64,000 bases of DNA from Flavobacterium amniphilum (GCF_023634845.1 NZ_JAMLJL010000009.1:62001-126000); one strand, 5' to 3'. Numbered from the stretch's first letter, positions 35,109-44,014 are shown. Translations and numbers: made by a program. The notes: generated from the sequence alone by a model not told the origin.

Positions 35109-36662
35109 ATGGAAGAAATATATGATGTAATAATAGCAGGTTGTGGTCCTACCGGGGCCACATTTGCTAATTATTTAGGGAAATATAACTTGAAGGTTCT
35201 GGTTTTTGATATCGAACCTGATATTGTAGAATATCCAAGGGCTGTCCATATAGACGAAGATGTAATACGTATTTTTCAGGAATTGGGATTGTATGGAAGT
35301 ATGTTGGAAGATGCGATTAAACCATTCGAAAATTATGCTTTGGTTTCAAAAAGGGATAAAACACTTTTTCAATTTCAGCCGGACTCGAGTGTTTCCGAAA
35401 ATATTCCGGATTGTAATTGGATTTTGCAACCTGGGATCGAGAAACATTTGCGGAATGGATTTGCTAAATACTCCAATGTAACTTTTATGAAGGAAACATC
35501 TTGGATCAAATTATCGCAGACTTCAGACCGTGTTTCTTTAGTACTTAAGAATAACAAGAATGAAGAAGTAAGGGTTAAATCGAAATTTTTGATTGCCTGT
35601 GACGGTGGTAAAAGCCCAATACGGAAAAAATTAAATATTTCAGTATATGATTTTGGTTTTAAAAAAGAATGGTTTGTAATTGACACAAATTACCATGGTG
35701 ATGAAATTTTCTCAGAAGACCACAAACAGTTTTGTGATCCGAAACAGCCTATCACTTATGTAAACGGTGTTGATAAACACTTCCGTTGGGAATTTATGGT
35801 TTCAGAAAAAGACAGTAACCTTTCCGATGAAATGCTTGCTGTTAAAATGATTCCGAAATTGAATGCTCTTTTTCCAATCGATGATTTTGAAATTATACGG
35901 AAGAAAAAATATACGTTTTATACATTATTGGCAAACAGTTGGCGTTCCGGAAATATTTTCCTTGCCGGTGATGCAGCCCATCAAATGCCACCTTTTTTAG
36001 GCCAGGGTATGTGTTCCGGTATAAAAGATGCTAAAAATTTATCTTGGAAACTGGCTCTCGCTTGCCGTAATAATAATTCATCAACTGAGAATTTATTGGA
36101 TTCATACCAAGCTGAACGCGCACCACAAGTTAAAAAAATCATTAAACTGGCAGCTATTCTGGGCGGATTTATCCAGTACTCCAATCCGGTTTTGTCACCT
36201 TTCAGAAACGGTTTGCTTAAGATGTTTAATGTGTTGCCCAATAAACCCATTGATGCTTTGATTAACAAGCACCTCTATGGTATCGAAATCGATAATTTTT
36301 CAAAACTTAAACATTCTTTGGTTGGGAAAAGAATCCCGCAACCGAAAGTCATTAGTGTGAATGGAGAGCTTTATTTTGATGAAGTTTGTGGTTTTAATTG
36401 GGTGGTTTTATATCGGGCTGATTCAAAGATGATTCCGTATAGTTCATTCAGTCTCCTGAAATTTATCGGTGTAGATTCAAATCCTTCTAAATTTTTCAAT
36501 AGGATTCAATCTGAATTTTTTATCGGATGGATGAACCGGCATAAAGTTGATTTTGTGATTATAAGGCCTGATAAATTCATTTTCAATACCGGAAATGTAA
36601 ATCAATATGATGAGATTCTTAACCAGATAAATAGTTATCTGGAAAAGATTCATTCAAATTAA
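35109..36662 (+). CDS. FAD-dependent aromatic monooxygenase (group A)
   Basis: A 517-residue flavoprotein hydroxylase. The FAD motif GCGPTGATFANYL is at about 11-23, the DG motif LIACDGGKSPIRK near 160-172, and the GD motif NIFLAGDAAHQMPPFLGQG near 284-302. This layout is that of group A hydroxylases (MhpA/PheA/PobA types) that insert oxygen into phenols using NAD(P)H. In this context it probably hydroxylates the polyketide phenol made by the upstream synthase. A C-terminal ~150-residue thioredoxin-like region, as in MhpA, looks likely but is divergent. Confidence 0.87.
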   Translation: MEEIYDVIIAGCGPTGATFANYLGKYNLKVLVFDIEPDIVEYPRAVHIDEDVIRIFQELGLYGSMLEDAIKPFENYALVSKRDKTLFQFQPDSSVSENIPDCNWILQPGIEKHLRNGFAKYSNVTFMKETSWIKLSQTSDRVSLVLKNNKNEEVRVKSKFLIACDGGKSPIRKKLNISVYDFGFKKEWFVIDTNYHGDEIFSEDHKQFCDPKQPITYVNGVDKHFRWEFMVSEKDSNLSDEMLAVKMIPKLNALFPIDDFEIIRKKKYTFYTLLANSWRSGNIFLAGDAAHQMPPFLGQGMCSGIKDAKNLSWKLALACRNNNSSTENLLDSYQAERAPQVKKIIKLAAILGGFIQYSNPVLSPFRNGLLKMFNVLPNKPIDALINKHLYGIEIDNFSKLKHSLVGKRIPQPKVISVNGELYFDEVCGFNWVVLYRADSKMIPYSSFSLLKFIGVDSNPSKFFNRIQSEFFIGWMNRHKVDFVIIRPDKFIFNTGNVNQYDEILNQINSYLEKIHSN

Positions 36663-36681
36663 CCCGTTAAACCCCAAATAT

Positions 36682-37272
36682 ATGAACGTTTTAATTGTTT
36701 TTAACCACCCTTATGAAGGGAGCTACTGCAATTCCCTGCTGAATGCAGTACAAAACGGACTCAGGCTTGCTGCTCATTCCATCGATTTAATCCACTTGGA
36801 TAAAGAAGGATTTAATCCTGTTATGACTGCTCAGGATTTAAAGGCATTCCGGGATAAAAAGCCGGTAGATAATCAGGTTATTGGTTATCAGGAAAGATTA
36901 AAAAATGCTGATCATCTTATTTTTATTTTTCCAATATGGTGGGAATTAATGCCTGCTTTGATGAAAGGATTTGTGGATAAAGTCATATTTCCGGGACTGG
37001 CTTATGATTATGCTAATTCAAGTAATACACGGATGAGACCTCTTTTGGAAAATATTAAGGGAGTCACTGTTATCACAACCATGAATACTCCGGGCTTTAT
37101 TTACCGTTGGTTTTTCGGGAATGCCATCCAAAGGGCGCTTATAAGGGGGACATTTTGGAAATTAGGTTACAAAAACAGGAAATGGATCAGTTATAACAGA
37201 GTCAAAATGGTTGATCATCAGAAAAGAGAAAAGTGGTTGAGGAAATTGGAAGAAAAATTTTCTCGGTTTTAA
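36682..37272 (+). CDS. Flavodoxin-like NAD(P)H:quinone oxidoreductase
   Basis: A 196-residue flavodoxin-fold protein of the NQO1/MdaB/KefF family. The N-terminal VLIVFNHPYEGSYCNSLLNAV (3-23) is the FMN/FAD phosphate-binding strand-loop, FPIWWELMPALMKGFVDKVI (near 90-110) is the family's isoalloxazine loop, and the C-terminus has VKMVDHQKREKWL. It would reduce a quinone product or protect against it. It starts 19 nt after the monooxygenase stop, in the same operon. Confidence 0.85.
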   Translation: MNVLIVFNHPYEGSYCNSLLNAVQNGLRLAAHSIDLIHLDKEGFNPVMTAQDLKAFRDKKPVDNQVIGYQERLKNADHLIFIFPIWWELMPALMKGFVDKVIFPGLAYDYANSSNTRMRPLLENIKGVTVITTMNTPGFIYRWFFGNAIQRALIRGTFWKLGYKNRKWISYNRVKMVDHQKREKWLRKLEEKFSRF

Positions 37273-37286
37273 TTTTTGTTTGTCTG

Positions 37287-37322
37287 GAGGACGGAATGGT
37301 AAATATTCCGTCCTCTTTCTTT
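37287..37322 (+). terminator. Terminator of the type III PKS operon
   Basis: A perfect 11-bp stem GAGGACGGAAT/ATTCCGTCCTC with a 7-nt loop, then TTTCTTTATT. It lies 15 nt after the last stop of the operon. Confidence 0.88.
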
Positions 37323-37467
37323 ATTATTAAAAGGATTTTAGACATATTTTTCGTAATTTTAAAGTACTTTTTACATAATGAACTGAATTTCCCTGAGCTA
37401 AACCCAAGCTGTTATTATGGGAAGCCGAAAACGTTACAGAGTAGGCAAAACTTCAAATTAAATACAA

Positions 37468-37830
37468 ATGAAAAAATCAATTCAGATGATACTGTTGGTT
37501 TTTATGCTGTCAGTATTTTTTAATGCAGTCAATGCACAGGAAATGAAAGAGCCATGGCCGGGGGTAACTGCCAAAGTGTTAGCCGAGAGCGATAAGATGA
37601 CTGTTACCCAAGTAACCTTTGCGCCGGGAGCAGTTGCCGACTGGCATTCTCATAAGGCGCATTCCGTTTATGCAGTAACCGATGTAAAAATGAAAGCAGA
37701 AGTAAAAGGGAAAGAACCGGCTACAGTTGAAGTAAAAGCAGGGGAAGCTGTTTCTCTTCCAGCCGTAAAACATAAAACAACCAATATTGGTGAGGCCGCT
37801 TTTACGGTTATAGTAACGGAAATGAAATAG
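37468..37830 (+). CDS. Exported cupin-domain protein
   Basis: A 120-residue protein with a signal peptide (MILLVFMLSVFFNAVNAQ). The single cupin covers about 40-118: FAPGAVADWHSHKAHSVYAVTD carries two His of the first cupin motif (HSH), and KAGEAVSLPAVKHKTTNIGEAAF carries a His of the second. The substrate is unknown. It stands alone after the PKS terminator. Confidence 0.75.
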   Translation: MKKSIQMILLVFMLSVFFNAVNAQEMKEPWPGVTAKVLAESDKMTVTQVTFAPGAVADWHSHKAHSVYAVTDVKMKAEVKGKEPATVEVKAGEAVSLPAVKHKTTNIGEAAFTVIVTEMK

Positions 37831-37843
37831 AATCCCCGCTAAT

Positions 37844-38899
37844 TTATAAGGCTTCTTTTTCGTAGTAGTTGATCAGCAAATCCACAAATTTGCTGTAGCT
37901 TTCCATGCCGTCTTTCTGCTGGTTCATTTTTAGAAAATTGTCATAGATGACTTCAAAAGTATCATCTATAAAAGTTTTGTATTTTTTTCGGTATTCTTCA
38001 CTCTCCTTGAAGTTCTTCAAAACGCCCGGGTTGATGGTTGCAAGTAAATCTTCAAACTCAGCTTCGTTTTTCAAACCGATATTAACTAAACAATAGCGTA
38101 AAGCAAAGGTATAACCCGAATATTTAAAATATAATTCTTCGTTTTGTATAGCCGCTAAAAAACCAATGAAGTTGCATTCGCTTTCACTTCCGTAGCCTAA
38201 CTGATGTGCCATTTCATGACAGGTGGTTACCGGGAAATTATACATTGGGATTTTATTGTTAACCTGTGCTTCATTGGTAAACGGATTCAGATAGCCACCA
38301 AACCCCATATAGGTTAACGGGTAACTCATTAATGATTCCTTTTGACTTGGTATTTCGTATTTGAAGTAAGGATGCTTTTTTCCTAAACTTTGATAACCAA
38401 TAATTGAATTTTTAAAAATCTCCTGACGTGAAAAAGGAGTCACAACTTTTTGTGCCGTGTCCTGAGTGATTTGAAATTGTATTTCGTTCGTTTTTAAAAT
38501 TAGTTTTTTAGTAAAAGTGAGTAATTGTTCATGTGAATATTCTGTTTTTAAATCCATTTTTTCGAAAAGCGGTAAACGATAGTAGTTCAAGGCCCATAAA
38601 AAATGAAATAAAAAATATACAACAGATAAAAGATTTAAAGCCAAAAATGTTTTTTCTTTCATTGACGTTATTTTCCAATGTTTTTTTAGCCAGAAAATAA
38701 TCCAAAGTATCAGAATTCCGTAGAGTATATCACCAACCGAAAAAGGTATCCACCCGAATACCGTTCTTGAAAAATGAGATATGTATTGATAAAGTCCGTT
38801 GCTGTAAAAGGTTTCGATAAATTCAGGAAAGAAAGCCAGTAATTTTAGTCCGATGAACTGGACAATCAGTAAAATGGGTAAAAGGTACTTTCGGTTCAC
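37844..38899 (-). CDS. DUF3810 membrane protein with metallopeptidase-like HExxH
   Basis: A 351-residue protein with membrane segments at about 8-27, 58-72 and 85-106, then a soluble domain. HEMAH (228-232) with a following ESECNF (about 239-244, Glu as a candidate third ligand) matches a gluzincin zinc site, as in the Bacteroidota family DUF3810. It could be a membrane-bound peptidase; the family has no proven activity. The start is GTG. Confidence 0.75.
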   Translation of the reverse strand: MNRKYLLPILLIVQFIGLKLLAFFPEFIETFYSNGLYQYISHFSRTVFGWIPFSVGDILYGILILWIIFWLKKHWKITSMKEKTFLALNLLSVVYFLFHFLWALNYYRLPLFEKMDLKTEYSHEQLLTFTKKLILKTNEIQFQITQDTAQKVVTPFSRQEIFKNSIIGYQSLGKKHPYFKYEIPSQKESLMSYPLTYMGFGGYLNPFTNEAQVNNKIPMYNFPVTTCHEMAHQLGYGSESECNFIGFLAAIQNEELYFKYSGYTFALRYCLVNIGLKNEAEFEDLLATINPGVLKNFKESEEYRKKYKTFIDDTFEVIYDNFLKMNQQKDGMESYSKFVDLLINYYEKEAL

Positions 38900-38962
38900 A
38901 AAAAATGTTTTTAAAAGGTAAATATAAACATTCCTGATAATAGAATAAGTGGTTAAACTTTG

Positions 38963-38970
38963 TAACTTTG
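38963..38970 (+). promoter_or_regulatory. Candidate -7 element for pepD
   Basis: TAACTTTG matches TAnnTTTG, 58 nt before the pepD ATG; no clear -33 TTG. Confidence 0.45.
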
Positions 38971-39028
38971 AAGCTTTGTAACCAGACCTAAGCTTAAAAG
39001 GCAGAGGGAATGAATTAAACTAACTAAA

Positions 39029-40489
39029 ATGAGTCAGGAAATAAGAAATTTAGAGCCAAAAGTGCTTTGGAACAAGTTTGCCGATTTAAATGCAGTTCCA
39101 CGCCCTTCTAAAAAAGAAGAGCGAGTGATCGAGTTCATGAAAAATTTCGGTGAAAGTTTGGGTTTAGAGACTTTTGAAGATGAAATCAGAAATGTAATTA
39201 TCCGTAAACCGGCAACTCCAGGAATGGAAAACCGTAAAACCATCGTAATGCAAGGGCATTTGGATATGGTTCACCAAAAAAACAATGATACGGTTTTCGA
39301 TTTTGACAAACAAGGAATTGATATGTATGTTGACGGTGACTGGGTTCGTGCCAAAGGAACAACTCTAGGAGCTGATAACGGTTTAGGAGTAGCTGCAATT
39401 ATGGCTATTTTGGAAAGTAAAGATATTCCGCATCCTGCTATTGATGCTTTGTTCACTATCGATGAAGAAACAGGGATGACTGGTGCATTAAATTTAAAAG
39501 GAGGGATTCTGAAAGGGGAAATTCTTTTAAATCTGGATACTGAAGAAGATGATGAAATTGATATCGGATGTGCCGGCGGTGTTGATGTAACCGCTGTCCG
39601 AGAATATAACGAGGAAGAAACACCGGAAGGATCGGTAGGGTATGTTATTACCGTAAAAGGATTGAGCGGAGGTCACTCCGGAATGGATATCCACAAAGGG
39701 CTGGGTAATGCCAATAAAATAATGAACCGTTTGTTATTTGACGGTTTTGAGAATTTCGGTTTACAGATTGCCGAAATTTCAGGTGGTAGTTTACGTAATG
39801 CCATTCCGAGGGAAAGTGTTGCCAAAGTGATTATTGCCGGGATGTATGATGAAGCTTTTGTGTTTGACATGCAGGAAATCATTGGTGATATCAAGGCCGA
39901 ATTCAAAACAATGGAACCAAACCTTCAAATTACGATTGAAAAATCGGATTTACCGGTTAAAGTAATGGATTTAGGAGTTCAGGAAGGTTTGTTACGTTCA
40001 ATTTATGCAGCTCACAATGGTGTTTACAGAATGAGTGCCGATATGGACGATTTAGTGGAAACATCAAATAACATTGCAAGAGTAATTGTAAAAGATGGTG
40101 AGATTTCAATTCAGAATTTAACACGATCGTCAGTTGAGTCTTCCAAATTTGATTTGGCTAATGCTTTACGTTCTGCTTATGAATTGTTTGGATGTGAAGT
40201 GACTTTCAGCGGATCTTACCCGGGTTGGACACCCAATGTGAAGTCTGAGATATTAGACGTTTTAGTGGGTATCTATGAGAAGCAAAACAATGAAAAACCA
40301 AAAGTTGTTGCCTGTCACGCCGGTTTAGAATGTGGAATTCTTGGAACCAATTACCCTGGAATGGATATGATTTCTTTCGGACCAACGATTCATGGTGCAC
40401 ATAGCCCGGATGAAAGAGCTTCGATTAAATCCTCACAAAAATTCTGGAAATTTTTATTGGAAATCTTAGGTAATATTCCTGTGAAGTAA
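39029..40489 (+). CDS. pepD: Aminoacyl-histidine dipeptidase
   Basis: A 486-residue M20-family dizinc dipeptidase that hydrolyses Xaa-His dipeptides (carnosinase) and others. The metal site is visible: GHLDMVHQK (His near 76), TLGADNGLG (Asp near 115) and TIDEETGMTG (Glu-Glu near 145), with later HSPDERASI (His near 460). The central lid domain (about 190-390) includes GLSGGHSGMDIHKG. Length fits PepD. It is alone between a promoter and terminator. Confidence 0.93.
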   Translation: MSQEIRNLEPKVLWNKFADLNAVPRPSKKEERVIEFMKNFGESLGLETFEDEIRNVIIRKPATPGMENRKTIVMQGHLDMVHQKNNDTVFDFDKQGIDMYVDGDWVRAKGTTLGADNGLGVAAIMAILESKDIPHPAIDALFTIDEETGMTGALNLKGGILKGEILLNLDTEEDDEIDIGCAGGVDVTAVREYNEEETPEGSVGYVITVKGLSGGHSGMDIHKGLGNANKIMNRLLFDGFENFGLQIAEISGGSLRNAIPRESVAKVIIAGMYDEAFVFDMQEIIGDIKAEFKTMEPNLQITIEKSDLPVKVMDLGVQEGLLRSIYAAHNGVYRMSADMDDLVETSNNIARVIVKDGEISIQNLTRSSVESSKFDLANALRSAYELFGCEVTFSGSYPGWTPNVKSEILDVLVGIYEKQNNEKPKVVACHAGLECGILGTNYPGMDMISFGPTIHGAHSPDERASIKSSQKFWKFLLEILGNIPVK

Positions 40490-40506
40490 AGATTTGTTAT
40501 TATAGA

Positions 40507-40536
40507 TGAAACCCGTCAAGTGACGGGTTTTTTTAT
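40507..40536 (+). terminator. Terminator of pepD
   Basis: Stem AAACCCGTCA/TGACGGGTTT with a 2-nt loop, then T-rich. Confidence 0.88.
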
Positions 40537-40629
40537 TTTTAAGTTTTTTTGAGGAAAAACCGTAACTGATTTTCAGTGGTTTAGTTAATTTTATGTAAGA
40601 AAATTTTTATTAACCAAAAAACCAAAAAA

Positions 40630-40797
40630 ATGATTAAAAATCTTTCAAATCTGTCAGGTGCGCAGGAACTAAGCACGGCTGAACAAAAAACAATTATTGG
40701 GGCAAGACCACTTAGAAGATGTTGTGAGTGGGATTATAATGCCAGCGGTGTACTTGTATGTACACTTTGGGTAAGTGGAACTCAATATTGTCCATAA
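40630..40797 (+). CDS. Bacteriocin-like peptide with a double-glycine-type leader
   Basis: A 55-residue ORF. The first 25 residues have the leader typical of flavobacterial bacteriocin/RiPP precursors (LSNLSGAQELSTAEQKTIIG, then Ala25), close to the double-glycine signal L-x-x-L-x-x-x-E-Q-K-x-I-x-G-G but with Gly-Ala instead of Gly-Gly. The 30-residue C-terminal part has four Cys (31, 32, 44, 54), two Trp and two basic pairs. Such leaders are cut by PCAT-type ABC transporters with a peptidase domain. No such transporter or modification enzyme is in the window. A leader-less A/C-rich start region and a terminator follow on each side. Confidence 0.65.
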   Translation: MIKNLSNLSGAQELSTAEQKTIIGARPLRRCCEWDYNASGVLVCTLWVSGTQYCP

Positions 40798-40842
40798 TTT
40801 AAGTTGCAATTCTTTTATTTAAAAGAAATTTCTTGTTTGAAA

Positions 40843-40877
40843 TAAAAAATCCCGTCTGAATCAGGCGGGATTTTTGT
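40843..40877. terminator. Bidirectional terminator
   Basis: Stem AAAAATCCCGTCTGA/TCAGGCGGGATTTTT (one G-T pair). It lies between the small peptide gene and the convergent lipoprotein gene. Confidence 0.88.
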
Positions 40878-40884
40878 TTAGTAT

Positions 40885-41607
40885 CTATTGAGTTGTGTCT
40901 TTTACTTTTTTTACTTCTTTTAAGTATTCGGTGAATTTTTTACCATATTTAGATTTGGCAACTTCAGGAGTCATGGACTTGTAAATTGTATCCAGAAACT
41001 TTGGCTGCATGTCATAAATATCACTTAAAACAATATAAGGAGCGACTTCTTTATTGGCATTTGTAAGTGCAAAATTTCCGGCATACAAATATCTTTTCTT
41101 CAATAAAGCATCCTGTTTCTTTTGGTTTTCTTCAGCCGAATAGTTTTTATTTCCTTTTGTTCCCATCAGTTGCTCTTTCAATAATAATAACTGTTGGTCA
41201 TTAAATTTCGAAATAATGCCTTTATACTGATCATATAACTCATGGTTTTTTGATCCTGTGATTTTAGCATTGGATAAGAAGAAATCCAAATCAGTTTCAA
41301 TATTGATTTTTCCGGGTTCAGCAAAGAAAAGAAGGTTGTTATCAACCGAATTTGTTACACCGCGGTCTACAAATAAATAAAGCATCTCCGGAGATTCAAG
41401 GTTGAGGTGACTTTCAAAGTTTGAAGTACCGTTTAAAACGATTGTGTCTAAAGTTACCAATGTTGTGTCTTCAACTTTTTGAATATATAGTTTTCCTTTT
41501 TTAAAGCCTTTGATGATTCCGGTAATTTCAAGATTTCCTTCTGTTTTCTCCTCTCCACATGAAACCAAAAGTGTCAGCGATAGTACGGCAATTAATAATT
41601 TGTGCAT
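40885..41607 (-). CDS. DUF4369 lipoprotein
   Basis: A 240-residue protein with a lipoprotein signal (VLSLTLLVSC, Cys17 likely lipidated). The DUF4369 domain spans about 23-120 (LEITGIIKGFKKGKLYIQKVEDTTLVTLDT, then MLYLFVD and ITGSKNHEL), a beta-rich domain that in flavobacteria is usually joined to a C-terminal thioredoxin (TlpA) domain. Here the C-terminus is helical and lysine-rich and no CxxC is present, so the thioredoxin domain is missing. Confidence 0.72.
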   Translation of the reverse strand: MHKLLIAVLSLTLLVSCGEEKTEGNLEITGIIKGFKKGKLYIQKVEDTTLVTLDTIVLNGTSNFESHLNLESPEMLYLFVDRGVTNSVDNNLLFFAEPGKINIETDLDFFLSNAKITGSKNHELYDQYKGIISKFNDQQLLLLKEQLMGTKGNKNYSAEENQKKQDALLKKRYLYAGNFALTNANKEVAPYIVLSDIYDMQPKFLDTIYKSMTPEVAKSKYGKKFTEYLKEVKKVKDTTQ

Positions 41608-41632
41608 AGTTTTTAAATTTGGCGCAAAATAA

Positions 41633-41671
41633 TAAAAAAATCCTCAATTTAAATTTTAAACTGAGGATTTA
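41633..41671 (-). terminator. Terminator of the M61 peptidase gene
   Basis: Stem AAATCCTCA/TGAGGATTT; on the minus strand it is followed by a T-run. It lies 45 nt after the stop of the gene ending at 41715. Confidence 0.7.
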
Positions 41672-41714
41672 TATGGTTATTTCTTTCTTTTAAAAGAAAG
41701 CTTTTGCAAATGAC

Positions 41715-43574
41715 TTATCCTTTTAACCAAGCATCACGTAGTGTCTTTTTAGAATCATCGGTTGATTTGTAACCTTCCATTTCTTCATAAGGAAGTTTTA
41801 CTTTTCCTTTTAATTCCTGTTCTTTTCCGTCACGTTTGATTTTGATGGCGATAGCGTCGTCTTCTTTCCAGTTTTGACTTTCCATAATCATATCGTAAAT
41901 GTTGTCAAGATTGTAAGCTTTGCCATTTACTGTTGTGATGATGTCACCAGGTTTTATTCCTAAATTAGGGTAGAAGTCAGGAAGTTCAATTCCAGGGATT
42001 ACCACGATTTCTTTAGTTTGCGGGTTTACTGTAATGTAAGGAGCCTGTGCTTTGTAGAATGGATTTCCTGGAACTTTTGTTTTAGCTGAAGTTACACCCA
42101 TTCTTTTGAAGAACTGGTCATAAGGAATTGGTGTTGGTCCTTCAACATACGTTTTGAAGAACTCACCGACTTTAGGATACGTCAACGAAACGATTTTTGC
42201 AAACAACTCTTCATCGTTGAATGGTTTTTTGATGCCGTATTCGTTGTTCAATTTCTGCATTAAGTCCAAAATACCTCTTTGACCATTGCTTTCCTCACGG
42301 ATAATCATGTCAACACACATTCCGATTAAGGCACCCTTTTGGTATACATTTAAATATTGGTCTTTGTAAGGTTGTTCCAAAACATTTGCACTCATTTGCG
42401 TGAATGGCATAGTATCGTTCATGGTAGAAGCCGTTCTTATTTTATCAGACATTCTGTCGAAAAACTGATCTTCAGTGATTAAGCCTTGATTAACCTGGAA
42501 TAAGTTGGCAAAATATTCAGTAACTCCTTCATACATCCATAAGTGTTTTGACATTTTAGGTGCATTGAAATCGAAATAGTGAATTTCATTAGCATGGATA
42601 CCAAGAGGTGTTACGATGTGAAAGAATTCATGTGAAACGATATCTTTCAATTGCTCATCCATTTGTTCTGCCGGCATCATTTCAGGCATTACTACAGTTG
42701 TTGAAGTAGTGTGTTCTAAAGCTCCAAAACCTTTGGCATCATTTTTTTGTACGTCAGAAAGGTAAATAAGAACTGCATACTTCTTGGTGTTGTTGATCGG
42801 ACCAAGGAATTTCTTTTGTGCTTTCATCATTTTTTCCATGTTCGGAGTGATGTCAGCAGCTTTGAATTTCCCGTTTGGAGAATATACACTGATGATGATG
42901 TCCATATCTTCTACTTTAAAAGTAGTGTAATCCGGTTTGGTATACATGATTGGGTGGTCAACCAATTCGGCATAACGCGATGCTTTGAATGTGTCTGTTG
43001 TATTACTTGCATCTGTATCAACTAAAGCAGTCGCACCGAATAATTCACCTGAGTGTGATATATTAAGGGTATAAGGAACCTCTTTTTTATCTGAGAAATA
43101 CCCTACGAAACCGTGCGTATTAATCATGAAGCAATTAGGGTCAATATTTGTTCCGGCCGGTGAAAACACATCTTTACCGCCAAGACCACCTTGTGTTTCC
43201 TGGTCGTAAGTGTCGTTAACCCAGTAAGTTACTTTGCTTAATTTTTTAGCTTTACTGATACGCCAAGTGTTGTCGTCCAATTTAGCTACTTCCAAAGCAT
43301 TCCCTTTAGCGTCGTAAGCTTTCAGGTTTTCAATGTATTTTCCGTAATTATCGGTTGAATAAGTTCCCGGAACTGTTTTAGGGATATTAAATGTAATCTC
43401 GTTTTCACTTACTTTTGTAGGTGTTACGGTTACCATTAGTTTATCATCATTGATTTTGTTTAAATCAATATTTACCTGAACTTCAGCGGTAGCATTGTTT
43501 TTTGCTTTGCTTTGTGCTGTCATAGAGCTTATTGCAAAGAAAGCAAATGAAGCTACAATAAGTATCTTTTTCAT
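41715..43574 (-). CDS. M61 family metallopeptidase (glycyl aminopeptidase-like) with PDZ domain
   Basis: A 619-residue exported protein (signal peptide FAFFAISSMTAQ). An N-terminal beta domain (about 30-215) precedes the gluzincin catalytic domain: HEFFH (315-319) with the downstream Glu in WMYEGVTEYFA (near 345), the M61 third ligand. The C-terminal ~100 residues form a PDZ domain (LGIKPGDIITTVNGKAYN). M61 enzymes prefer small residues such as Gly at the N-terminus. It is probably periplasmic and alone in its transcript. Confidence 0.87.
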   Translation of the reverse strand: MKKILIVASFAFFAISSMTAQSKAKNNATAEVQVNIDLNKINDDKLMVTVTPTKVSENEITFNIPKTVPGTYSTDNYGKYIENLKAYDAKGNALEVAKLDDNTWRISKAKKLSKVTYWVNDTYDQETQGGLGGKDVFSPAGTNIDPNCFMINTHGFVGYFSDKKEVPYTLNISHSGELFGATALVDTDASNTTDTFKASRYAELVDHPIMYTKPDYTTFKVEDMDIIISVYSPNGKFKAADITPNMEKMMKAQKKFLGPINNTKKYAVLIYLSDVQKNDAKGFGALEHTTSTTVVMPEMMPAEQMDEQLKDIVSHEFFHIVTPLGIHANEIHYFDFNAPKMSKHLWMYEGVTEYFANLFQVNQGLITEDQFFDRMSDKIRTASTMNDTMPFTQMSANVLEQPYKDQYLNVYQKGALIGMCVDMIIREESNGQRGILDLMQKLNNEYGIKKPFNDEELFAKIVSLTYPKVGEFFKTYVEGPTPIPYDQFFKRMGVTSAKTKVPGNPFYKAQAPYITVNPQTKEIVVIPGIELPDFYPNLGIKPGDIITTVNGKAYNLDNIYDMIMESQNWKEDDAIAIKIKRDGKEQELKGKVKLPYEEMEGYKSTDDSKKTLRDAWLKG

Positions 43575-43624
43575 CTTTATGATTGTTAATTGAGTATTTG
43601 TAGTTGTTTTTTGTTTTTTGTTAC

Positions 43625-43652
43625 AAAAAAACTCCTGATTTTAGCAGGAGTT
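43625..43652 (-). terminator. Terminator of the DUF2805 gene
   Basis: Stem AAACTCCTG/CAGGAGTTT with a 7-nt loop and, on the minus strand, a T-run. It is 7 nt after the DUF2805 stop. Confidence 0.75.
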
Positions 43653-43658
43653 TAACAT

Positions 43659-43937
43659 TTAATCAAATTTATTCTTTAAATAATATTTTCCATCCAGGTC
43701 TTCATCAAAGTCATCAATGTTGACTTGTTTTGGTTTTGGTTTTGAAGCCGTGACCTTCTTTTTCCAAAGTTCAAATTTGTCTTTGGGTAAGCGTTTCCGC
43801 ATCAACTCAGTTACCTCGTTTTCAGTAATACCAAATTCTTCCTTAATTACTTCAAAGGGTTTTCGTTCTTCCTGTGCCACACTGACTAGTCTTTCTAAAG
43901 TTTCTCTGTCTAAATCAGCTATTTTACTTTTTCTCAT
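43659..43937 (-). CDS. DUF2805/TIGR03643 family protein
   Basis: A 92-residue protein. The N-terminal helix-turn-helix-like segment (LDRETLERLVSVAQEERKPFEVIKEEFGITENEVTELMRKRL) and the Lys-rich tail match the small DUF2805 family. It may bind nucleic acid, but its function is unknown. It is upstream of the M61 gene in the same direction, with a terminator between. Confidence 0.75.
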   Translation of the reverse strand: MRKSKIADLDRETLERLVSVAQEERKPFEVIKEEFGITENEVTELMRKRLPKDKFELWKKKVTASKPKPKQVNIDDFDEDLDGKYYLKNKFD

Positions 43938-44014
43938 TTATAAAACGTTAATTCAAATAAACCTGTGCAATACTTATACCAATATTACTAAAAAATGATC
44001 AGGAAAAAAAATTT

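Noticed and set aside
37233..37523. 96-codon plus-strand ORF overlapping the end of the quinone reductase gene
   Set aside because: It crosses the PKS-operon terminator and overlaps both real genes in another frame.
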